From Neoceratodus forsteri (Eukaryota > Chordata > Ceratodontiformes > Ceratodontidae): DNA of 64,000 nucleotides. The stretch is from NCBI GenBank assembly GCA_016271365.2, contig JADMNL010000023.1:609550001-609614000 (forward strand), given 5' to 3'. The notes under the pieces are model-generated. The model searched no databases. It was not told where the DNA came from and was given only the letters and a program-made list of their open reading frames with translations. The position numbers were made by a program, and so were the translations under genes. This document shows positions 55,166-64,000 of this stretch, piece by piece (within the stretch, counting starts at the first letter, position 1; the number at the start of each line of letters is the position of its first letter).

Positions 55166-55440
55166 TGAGCCCAAGGTGTTCAACATGGCTGCCCCAATCC
55201 TATGGAATGCACTTTCCCAGGAAGAGAGTGGTGCACCTTCCCTGGCCTTGTTTAAATCTTATTTTCAAAAAAACATTTATTTATACTGAGTTTTGCACCT
55301 GGCAATGCCGTGTAATTTCTTGTGCAGTATCATTTTAACTGTAAATGTATATATAAAATATGTTGAATTCTGTTTTTAACTGTGAGGCACCCAGAGCCCT
55401 TGGGATTGGGTTGCCATGTAGATAAAATTGCCTTGATTTC
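55166..55440 (+). mobile_element. L2-like LINE 3' end, after the foldback insert
   Basis: Reads VFNMAAPILWNALSQEESGA and LALFKSYFQKNIYLY at 55,176-55,286, the end of the L2 RT protein, followed by a 3' UTR ending cccttgggattgggttgcca, gtagataaaattgccttg. This joins onto 53,738 when the foldback element is left out. Confidence 0.8.
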
Positions 55441-56879
55441 CTGTACAGTACTTCAGTTCTGTTTTTATTACACTGCCATTTTGTATTTACTGCAGAGCAC
55501 CAGCAGTAAGACAGAAGCAGTGGCTCAGATAATATGAGTCATATTTGGTTGACAGCCTGAAATATACAGTATTGTGTTCTGGCTGGGTAGCCTGCTGTTA
55601 ATTCAAATAAATCATAAACAAATTGTAGTCCTTCTTCAAATTTTGTTTCCATACCATATGATTGTCTAACACCTTCATTAATCAATTCTGCACTATAATA
55701 AGTGAGCAACATTTTTCCACGAGGAAAATCAAGTGTAATTTCCCCTTATAACTGTTCAGTTATAATGGCATTATGTGCCATAGTATTCTGCAGCCACAAG
55801 TCCTTTCACACAATAAACTCTGTTTTCCTTTACTCTGCCTAGTGGACTCTGAAGACTCTTTGTTGACTCTACCCAGGGCAGCAATCTGGGCTGTTGCCAG
55901 CAAGTGGAATCACTGTGGGGACAGTACAGCTGAGAATGGAGGTCCAGCATCTTAGTGAGATAGGGTGACCAAATCTGTTTCTCAAACCCTGTCAGCATCA
56001 CACTGGAAGAGTGGTGCAGTTCTGCCACTAAGCAGCAGTGGAGGGCTGCTGCTGTTCGATTCAGTACTGTACTGGCTTCTCTAGACCTGTGGCAGAGCTC
56101 TGGGCCTAATAAGTAGGATCCTGGTAAGTGAGGGCAATTCTTGGGGCTAGAGGGTCCTTTAAGTAACAGTACTTTATGGCTGGACACTTTATGTTGCAGG
56201 AAAGCTCATCCTCGAGGCCAAAACACAAAGCCTAGTAATTTTATAAAATACATCAAGGTATGGTGTGTTTAAACTTGAATGCTTGAATAAATCATCTTTG
56301 CTCTTGGGGTTTATTTAGCATCAAATACGTTGGAGGTGTATAAAATCCCATTACACGCTCTACCCCATGCATTATTCTATATGCTATATTATTTGTGAAA
56401 TAATGCTTCTGATTTTGGTAATTTATGTCTGATTGTTACGGCTTTGCTTCTGATTTGCCTGTGAGAGTTGATAGGTTGGTCAAAATGTATAGTATAGCAA
56501 GACTATGAAGCTATTGCATATGCTGCTCATTTTACATAACAGGGCAAAGATCTGCTGAAAGCTATACATTTCTTTTTTAGGGGCATACAATTGTTTCCTA
56601 ATAGGGTGCTTATTCATCATTGCTTTAGATATTGCCAACTCTGAGAGATCAGACAAAGTAGAGCTAATAATGTAGTGTACTGTTATTTTTTTGTTTTCAT
56701 CTTTTTTTAAATTAACTCTTGTTAAAGGTAAAGAACTGATGTCCTAGCAAATCCCTCTTTTAACCCCAAACCAGGCACAATTTATACAATCAAACAGGTA
56801 CTGAAATCAGCTTGATTTCCAGCTTTAGATCAAAACAGTAGGTTATTTTCATCTCAATAATTTATTTAGGTTTCTTCCC
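55441..56879. other. Unclassified stretch with a weak exon-like segment
   Basis: No mobile element recognised. The segment 55,830-55,955 has a polypyrimidine run and ctctgcctag followed by an open frame ending at a stop, discussed as a low-probability exon in the findings. The remainder is AT-rich. Confidence 0.4.
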
Positions 56880-57020
56880 ACCTTACAGGGTTTTGTTCTA
56901 CTATTTGGTACTCTTGTGTGTAATGTTATTAATATGTTGCCCTATGATGTGTTTTATGGTATAGCATACTGCATGTGAAAGATGCTATACAAAAATAAAG
57001 TTATACTTTATTTTACTTCC
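56880..57020 (+). mobile_element. L2-like LINE 3' tail
   Basis: Ends gtgaaagatgctatacaaaa, ataaagttatactttatttt, the usual last bases of L2-type 3' UTRs (compare gaaaagtgcaatataaataaa at about 1,085). Confidence 0.6.
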
Positions 57021-57304
57021 CTACTTGCAATTTCACTGCCTAAAACTATGCTAGCAATTATATGTGAGGATGACTTTCACAGACCTAATGATAAAGGTCT
57101 TCCTGGCATGTTAGCACAGTAGTAGTAGTACTACTGATCACCCTATTGTAACCTGGATTAAGGAATGAACTTGGGCCACTTGTGGTCAGGCTGGTGGATG
57201 GAGGATAAGGCATCCTAAGGACAGTACTCCTCCATCAGAAAGGGCACTGCATCCTGCTACTTGATTGTTTTTTAATTCTTTAGTAACCAGGTAAAGCCCA
57301 CTAG

Positions 57305-57475
57305 TATCAAGTGCCTGTTTTCAGGGGTGACCTGAGAGCACTGAGTGGTTAAGTGACTTGCTCAGAGTCATAAAGCATGCAAGTGGAGGTTGTGGGACTC
57401 AAACCCAGGTCTGCTGAATGTACCAAGTTCATTCACAGCTCATTGTTCTAACCTCTAGGCTATATTGTTACCTGA
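57305..57475 (-). mobile_element. MIR-like tRNA-derived SINE, minus strand
   Basis: Reverse complement has B box gggtttgagtcc (57,394-57,405), A-box-like tagcctagaggttagaa (57,446-57,462) and the MIR-type core (reverse of gttaagtgacttgctcagag, 57,349-57,368). Confidence 0.78.
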
Positions 57476-60249
57476 TAGCAGCAAGGTGGCAATACAGTGG
57501 GTGTACATACTCATGGAGATATTGTCACAGTCATTGTAAGCTTCACAAGAAAGAAACCATACAAGGGATAAAAGGGAAGGTGGTTCCAGCTGGACAAGTA
57601 CCTCATGGTCCACATGAGGTGAGGGTGCCAGATGACAAGAGGCCCAGTTTGACCAGGTTGGGAGGGCACTGTTATGGGGCTCCTCTCATGGGTGAAGAAT
57701 CTCCCAGATGGGTAACAGGCACCTTCAACCCTGTCACAGGGCTTGCTTTTCCTTAGAAACCAGTTCCTTCTAGGAGTATACACTTGATCACTGTGATCTG
57801 CAAGTAGGGTCCCTTTATATGGAAAGAACTGTGGAGGCTTAAGGATTCCTTGGTGAGACTCCTGGGCTGTGCACATCATGAATTTGCCTAAATGTACAGA
57901 ATTTTTAATAAACAGTTGGCTATGGCCATTTTCTCCAAGATGGTTGTCAGGTGCAGTCTGTCTAGGGAAACAAGTGGAGGTGATGAGGCCTATTGAGAAA
58001 ATAAAACTTCTAAAATGCAATAGTCACAAACAAAATAGAATGTTGAATGGATTATCCTGAAGTCTAACTAGCTGTTTTATTAGTTATTAACTGTAGTACC
58101 TAAAATTGACCAGTGGGGGGCTAATTAGAATACTAATTTTCCTTTTCAGCATAGCAATTATGACCTCTATGACAAGCATGTTCTAGCATACCGTATTAAC
58201 AACTGGCGTGGTGCCTGACTCTTATAACTTGTTAATTGACAAAATATCCTTCTACAGTAGGTCAGCCCTTGCTGCTTTTAGTAATTATCAAGTCCTGCTC
58301 CTCTATTGGTTAGGTACTAAGCACATACTGGATATTGACCCCAAAAGATAGAGTCTTATATAAGAGATTAATGTATAACAGTAGGTTCCTGTGTTTAAAC
58401 ACTTAAAGCTACCACACATCTGTGTAAAGTAATTATTGTAATTTATCCTAATGAGATAGCATACCTAGAAATTACTCTTCTCCCATGAAATATCACATTG
58501 TACAGTTTTTATTGCTGTTTTGTGATCCAGACAATACCACTATAAACAAGATGATGACATCTTAATTGATGTATTCCTGCTGGAGTTGTTCCATCAAAAA
58601 GTCCAGCAATTTAAATCTATCTATCTTGTAACATCACTGCAGAATTTGTCTTAGTTAAGGCACTTGACTGTGGTCTGTGCATATTCATTTTTCATTTTCT
58701 GACTCATTCCAGTTTCTCTCTGATTTTTTTATCATCTGAACATGGTTTTAGGATGTAATTAATATCTACATATTTTCTTTTTTTAATCCTGCCTAGAGCT
58801 ATCACTAGTTCTCTTCCTACTGCCCTGACACCACTACTCAGCACTGTCACCAGGACATCACCCTGTAGTGAACCTAGCATTCTCAGAATGTATGCAAATG
58901 TTGTATCAATCATGTTCTCAACAACAGCCAGCAAACAGCCATATACATAATAAAAGCCCTTACTGAGGTGGGGATGTAGACCAGAATTCTAGGTGCAGTA
59001 TATATCCCACACTTTGCCAGTGGTGTCATGGTATTTTTAACTTCCAGTCTGGCAGCCATCAAAAATCGACTGAATTGACTTCAGTGTAACATCTCATCTG
59101 AAGGACATAGTCTCCAGCATGGTAGACATCAGGTGCACTTCAATGCAAGCCTTGCAAGTAGCTTCTGTTAGATAACTACTATACATACCATGGTGTTATG
59201 AGGCACAAGGCAAATGCAAGTACATTTGATCATCTCCAGAAGTGTGGTTATCTGATAACAGTTATACACCTTACGTTCTTCTCCTCAAGTTTTCTATAAT
59301 CTCCATATAAAGTGTTCTTCTATTTTGTATTTACCCTGATTATGTGGTCTGCTGAGTGGCACTTATTTCTTTGATTTTCTATATTGTATAGTGACTAAAA
59401 TCAGCACTGCATGTTATGGCGAACATTTGATATATACTTTTTCACTTCATTTTAAATGTTACTTTTCTTCTGTCTTGTAAAATGCTTTTTAATGCCTATT
59501 TTGAATCTGTTTGGTATTTTTTTAGATGAAGAAGAACAAATAACATTTATATATGGCACTTTTCATGCACTTTATATAGCAAAGCACTTTACAAGCAATG
59601 CTAGACTGGTAGTAAGTGACTGAACGTGTAGTGGCAGCCATTTTGCACAAAAGCACCCACACACACAGCCTTGGACAATTGCATGACCCAGTTTTAGAGG
59701 AATGGAAATGTTGGCCAGGACACTGGGTCAGATTCCTATTCTTGCTGCAGGAGGCACTGCTCACTTCCTGTGGCAGGAATGGAGGATCCAAAGGATGAAG
59801 ATGCCGATGATGGAGTACCTGATACAAGTGTGTCTGCTTCTCCTTCTGCACTTATATTGTCTCTGTTTACAGTAACTGGGTTTGGGATGTTCTGATGCAG
59901 AGCTACGTGTCATGTGAACCAAAATTGTACAATGGCTTATGAGACAAGAAGAGACAAATAATGGCTTTAATGGAGGAGGAGGAGGAGGAGGAGGAACAGA
60001 ATTTTTATGAGAAAAAGTTGGAAGAAGAAAACGTAACGACAATCGGGCAGTCCTCACCTGGCAAAATTATTAACATTAACCAATTTAGGAAAGGAAACAA
60101 TCAAGATCAAATAACTCAAATAAAGAAAACAAAATAGTAGCCATATAGTACAACAGGGAGAAATCATTAATTATGGAACATCAAAGTAGTATTCAGGGGA
60201 CATTAGTTAAAGTTCTTCTGCACTTATTTTGTGTCTGTTTACAGTAACC
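57476..60249. other. Largely unclassified, AT-rich
   Basis: Nothing coding that I can support. At 59,545-59,615 the text tttatatatggcacttttca and atagcaaagcactttacaag resembles the reversed 3' end of an L2-type element, but is too short to call. A purine-rich stretch lies around 59,930-60,025. Confidence 0.4.
59972..59995. repeat. (GGA)n microsatellite
   Basis: Eight perfect gga triplets. Confidence 0.92.
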
Positions 60250-60368
60250 ACTAATCTGGTTCAAGGTCATTGGCATTCATCTGTATCCCTCCCCGGTCAT
60301 GCCTGAAAATAGGCAGGATTTGTCTAGTGCACTTACCCAGTCAACAAAAATAAATAAATAAATAAAAG
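60250..60368 (+). mobile_element. Rex1/jockey-group LINE 3' tail
   Basis: Terminal piece of the family at 31,143-33,425: ggcattcatctgtatccctc, catgcctgaaaataggcagg, gtctagtgcacttacccagt, caacaaaaataaataaataa. Best-preserved tail of the three in this window. Confidence 0.82.
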
Positions 60369-60555
60369 TTAATATATTTGAGAGCTGTAAAGATAGAGTG
60401 CATCAAAGACATAGCACTGATTTAATAATGAATAATGAAAATGTAGAGGTGAGTTAGGCTAAAGTTACGGATTCCAGTTTATGGAATTTTCACTGAAATT
60501 CAGACATTTCGGGAATTTTCTGAACTTCCTCAGTGGCAAGTTTAGAATCTTATAG

Positions 60556-60965
60556 AAACACAGAATACAGAAGCATAGAATTTGACAGCAGATAAGGACC
60601 CTTGGCCCACCTAGTCTGCCCATTTCCCTACCTAATGCATAGGTTGCAGTTCCTAGTTAACCAACAGCCTACTTCCTCATACCCCCACTAGAACTGCCTT
60701 ATGTCTGTCCCATGCATTCTTGAATTCACCCACTGTTTTGACTCCACTGCCTCCTCAGGAAGGCTGTTCCATGCATCCACAACCTTCTCCATGAAAAATA
60801 CTTACTCACATTACCTCTGAGCCATCCCCTCTATCTTCAAATTGTGCCCCCTTGTTCTTGCACATCTCTTTCTGAAAGATGCTACCATCTTGGACTCTGT
60901 TGATTCCTTGATGTACTTGAAAGTTTCTATCATGTCCCCCTCTCCCTCCTCTCCTCGAGTGTATC
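60556..60965 (-). mobile_element. CR1-like LINE 3' end, minus strand
   Basis: Reversed tail at 60,556-60,630 (acagaagcatagaatttgac, agcagataaggacccttggc), then 3' UTR and the RT C-terminus of the G/H subfamily (compare 29,510-29,940 in reverse). 5' end truncated at the MITE. Confidence 0.87.
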
Positions 60966-61302
60966 TTCCGAATGTGTCTGGTGGATTTTCACCCTGTTCC
61001 ATGGAAATTTTGGCTGAACTGTGGAATAATACACATGAACTGCAGAATAACTGTTCTGAAGATTTTTTCTGCAGTTTAATTAATTATTCCTCAGTACATG
61101 TATTTATTCTACAGTTCAGTGACCAATTCTGCAAAGTTTTTTCTGCAGTTTAATGCAATAATCTGCAATTTATAAATTTGTTCTGCTGTTCTAATTTGGA
61201 ATTTCTGCAAAAGTTGCTAATTTGATTTCCATTACTTTCGTGGAAGTGAAAATCCACCTTTCATGGAAATTCCACGGCGAGAAGGTTTTTAGCACACCTC
61301 TA
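60966..61302. mobile_element. hAT-like MITE, second copy type
   Basis: Right end ttagcacacctcta reverse-complements to tagaggtgtgctaa, a hAT-type start; the left end (cgaatgtgtctggtggattt) is a diverged version. Subterminal inverted text: tccatggaaatttt near the left, ggaaattccacgg near the right. The interior repeats words such as ctgcagtttaat and ttctgcaa, a style similar to the MITE at 5,210-5,546. No clear 8-bp duplication. Confidence 0.55.
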
Positions 61303-61327
61303 TGAAAATGTCATTACTATGAAAGCC

Positions 61328-61830
61328 AACATACTAACATACTAAAATGCCAGCAGAGTAGGCCTCATGGTCTGTTGAGTCTGTTCTGGAGTCAGTACCT
61401 GAATGGGTACCAATACCATCCTTCTGGCCCTCTATGATCCCCCTTTCCCCAGCAGAGTTTCTCCTCCGGACAAGAATTCCTCATCTTCACCCCCACCTGT
61501 ATCTGTCCCAGACTCTCTTGAACTCCTCCACCATAGATACCTCCACCAACTCCTCAGGCAGTGCATTCCATGTTTCCACCACCCTCTCAGTGAAGTACCA
61601 CCTCCTACTTTCCCCTGAGTTTCCGCTTCCAGCCTCCAACTGTGCACCCTGGTGGCCCCTCCTACCTTCCTCTGAAAGACCATATGAAGGTTTATCTCAT
61701 TCACCCTTTTATATACTTGAAGAACTCAATCATATCCCTCCTGTCTCTCCTCTCCTCCAGTGAGAAGAAGTTGAGCTCCTCAAGCCTCTCCTCATATATC
61801 CTATAACCCAGAGCCCGGATCAGCTGAAAT
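61328..61830 (-). mobile_element. CR1-like LINE 3' end of another subfamily, minus strand
   Basis: Begins with the reversed tail acatactaacatactaaaat and cagcagagtaggcctcatgg, then 3' UTR and RT C-terminus. The reversed frame near 61,740-61,830 encodes YEERLEELNFFSLEERRDRR and DMIEFFKYIKG, the block seen as YEKRPKELNMYTPRKGGEGD in copy H. Tail unit acatacta differs from the tttctatg of the other copies. Confidence 0.82.
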
Positions 61831-61879
61831 GTTAAATACAGCAAATCAATATTTAATACAAATGTTTGGCACAACTTAT

Positions 61880-61883
<4 letters not shown>

Positions 61884-61919
<36 letters not shown>
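61884..61919. repeat. (CT)n microsatellite
   Basis: Eighteen perfect ct units. The minus-strand frame with EREREREK over it is an artefact. Confidence 0.95.
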
Positions 61920-61922
<3 letters not shown>

Positions 61923-62770
61923 CAAATGCAATATTGAATAAACTGGAAGTGTCCTTTGTCATTGGGATTCCTTCATGAAATGAAAACATCATTCCCTGCT
62001 TGGGTGCTCAACTGGCGTTATTTATTGAAATGTTCATATGTACATCTTCATCTTTTCATTTTATTGCATTTATTGACAAATTATTTACATTTGAAATACA
62101 GTCCTTGAGTACATCCATATACATCCCATTTTCATTTACTTAAACATCATATACACCAAGCCAAAGTCCGCCCCTTTATCTTCTTTTCCTGGCTTGATGT
62201 ACCAACTGGCCTTTTTGTTGGCCAACCCAGTCTTTCCATTATTTTGTCTGTTCTTTGCTCAGATGTTTACCTGACTTCCACTTCCAGGCCTCTGGGGTGA
62301 CAACCCCATGAGGTGCCCGACATGGCTGGATGTAGACCCAACCCATATCTAGCATTTTACCACCCTGTACACCCTGCACCTCCAAAGTGCTCTTTCTGTG
62401 TCTCTTCCTCCATTCCCCTCCCCACCTGTTTCCACCTTCTTCACCAGCCCATCTGCCACTATTGTGATGGATGATGGGCTTCCCCTATTCCGCACCTCTT
62501 CTTTTCCCACTCTTCCAGTGCCTCCCCACTTGAAGGTTGAATAGAGCTTTGCCAACTTCAGATAAATGTACTCATCATACCTATAATACCCCGCACATTC
62601 ATAGAACAATGAAATGTAAAGTAACTTAACTTACCACAGAAAGATACCGGTAGTCACTGCCACGAGGAAGGTAGCTCACATGATACAGTGTGTACATACT
62701 TTGACACTGTAACATGTGATATGCATCTGGTCAATGCACACCAGTAAGGTATATAATGAATAAACAAGTT
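61920..62770. other. Unclassified stretch
   Basis: A minus frame of 86 codons (62,349-62,609) and neighbouring minus frames further left could be a decayed coding region running from about 62,610 down to 62,060, but I do not recognise the protein. No LTRs or inverted ends are evident. Confidence 0.35.
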
Positions 62771-62774
62771 ATTA

Positions 62775-64000
62775 TACTAATTGACTTTGGAGGAGGAAGG
62801 AAAGGGCTGATGCTGATGGGCACTACTCTGAGTGGAGATGGTAACTCAGTGGCAACCATCAGAGATCAGTGCTGGGGCCACTGTTTTCAACATTTTCATC
62901 AATGATATAGTGTCTGGAGTCCCTAGAAGACTGTTTAAATTTGCTGATGATACGAGGCTTGCCAGTATTGTGGACTCCCTTGAGAATGGCGAAAGACTTC
63001 AGGAGGGCTCTGAATAAGCTGGTTGACTGGTCAGTTTCTTGGAATCTTAAGCGTCAATATGGCCAATGTAGGGTGTTACAAGTGGGGCTGATGAGGAGAA
63101 ACAGAGTTAGGACCTACCAACTATATAGGGTTGCTCCTGCTGCAGTGCAGAAGGAAAAGACCTAGATCAAAACAGACAGGGGCTAACGACACAAGTAGTG
63201 AACATCTGTTGTCAAAATGGCTGGAAGAATGTGTGTGGGGGTTGTTAAAGGTTGACCAATACAGCAGGAGAAGTAATTTTCCTCTTCATAAAGCCCTTGT
63301 CAGGCTCCAACTAGAGTAATGTGTATAGTTCTAGCCTCCCCACTGCAAAAGAACATTAAGGCAGTAGAGAGTATACAGAGGTAGCCAGTGACATGACGCA
63401 CTTTATTTCTTGATCTACTGGACAAATATCACAAGAATCCAATTGAAATGAGAAGGGTTTCCTGCATACATCTTCACATATCAGGATATTCTCCGTCATG
63501 CCACTGACTACTTCTGTACATCATAGAGACACCAAATTGATTAGAGATATAGAGTATAAATGCTATAAAAAGAGACTGGAAGACCTTAGTGCATACATTG
63601 AGGTGTAAAGGAGGCTGAGGGTGACATGATCTTATTTTCTTGTAGTTTAGATGGTGTCATCAAGGTTAAAAAGATGGAAATGTCTTATCTGGTTTCTCCA
63701 GTGGGATGTAAGGACAGGTTTTGATGTTCAGAAGGGGTGCATTCTGGATACCTTTCAAAGGCAGATCTTCCCCAGAGGATGATGAACATATGGAACAGCC
63801 AAGCAAAGAAATCATTGGACAGGAAGACAGTACAGAATAATTTAAAGATAAAGATTGGTCTAAATGGAGACCACTACTTTTAAACATCAAGATGATTAAT
63901 TAGGTTAACAATCATACAGACATTTTACACACTCTGGATAACTGTTGCACAGACATTTGTGAAGAACTCAGTTCTGTCTCAAAAGAGATTGAATGTGGAC
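62775..64000 (+). mobile_element. CR1/L3-like LINE, RT fragment running off the window
   Basis: RT landmarks: a GSVLGP-type block (tcagtgctggggccactgtt, about 62,866), FNIFINDIVSGVPRRLFKFA and DDTRLASIVDSLENG at 62,887-62,990 with intact FADDT, then LVDWSVSWNLKRQYGQCRVL near 63,020-63,075. C-terminal and late segments extend towards the window end. Several frame changes. Diverged from the CR1-like copies at 18-30 kb. Confidence 0.78.

Noticed and set aside
55963..57146. tagggtgacca at 55,963 and tgatcaccccta-like text at 57,136 as ends of a 1.2-kb hAT element
   Set aside because: Only about 9 bp match, the 8-bp flanks (tagtgaga and ttgtaacc) differ, and nothing inside supports a transposon.
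1..64000. CRISPR arrays, bacterial operons, riboswitches or phage modules
   Set aside because: Nothing of the kind: no spaced identical repeats, no ribosome-binding-site-led gene runs; the content is eukaryotic retroelements.

Overview
This window reads as vertebrate nuclear DNA made almost entirely of old, broken, nested transposable elements. I found no host protein-coding exon, rRNA, genuine tRNA gene, CRISPR array or bacterial-type operon that I could support. The mix of CR1-like LINEs (with an SGNH/GDSL-type ORF1 esterase), L2-like LINEs, a Rex1/jockey-group LINE, a Ty3/Gypsy element, MIR-like tRNA-derived SINEs and hAT-like MITEs fits a large-genome vertebrate. The CR1-like 3' ends (a ...TTATCTGCCGTCAACTTC end followed by TTTCTATG repeats) remind me of amphibian, especially caecilian, genomes, but that is a low-confidence inference from memory. 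No frame is open over the length of any element, so all coding stretches are pseudogene relics.

Layout. 1-7,133: an L2-like LINE, then a CR1-like LINE split by a 1.15-kb unclassified insert and carrying an hAT-like MITE with a target-site duplication, then a second L2 3' end. 7,245-10,950: an almost full-length CR1-like LINE on the minus strand. 10,951-18,735: an older minus-strand LINE, several MIR-like SINEs (two nearly full copies facing each other) and a block of degenerate C-rich repeats. 18,735-25,163: a CR1-like LINE split by a complete 3.7-kb younger CR1-like copy, which is the inverted counterpart of the 7.2-10.9 kb copy. 26,346-29,947: another nested pair of CR1-like LINEs.

30,930-34,110: tRNA-headed repeats, partly palindromic, flanking a minus-strand Rex1/jockey-like LINE. 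34,752-38,960: a long minus-strand CR1-like LINE interrupted by a LINE tail, a microsatellite, a MITE and a 0.6-kb element with inverted ends. 41,150-44,560: a decayed Ty3/Gypsy internal region (gag knuckle, protease, RT, RNase H, integrase) without recognisable LTRs, followed by a plus-strand Rex1/jockey-like LINE to 46,612. 48,373-50,690: SINEs and an old minus LINE. 50,780-51,470: two related tRNA-headed SINEs. 52,205-55,440: an L2-like LINE split by a 1.4-kb foldback element whose arms carry tandem ~61-bp repeats; this is the most unusual structure in the window. 56,880-64,000: LINE 3' ends, SINEs, microsatellites, another hAT-like MITE, and a plus-strand CR1-like RT fragment running off the edge.

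The parts interact through insertion: younger LINEs and MITEs sit inside older LINEs, giving a relative order of events. Coordinates of element edges are read by eye from internal comparisons between copies and are approximate unless a terminal repeat or duplication is named.
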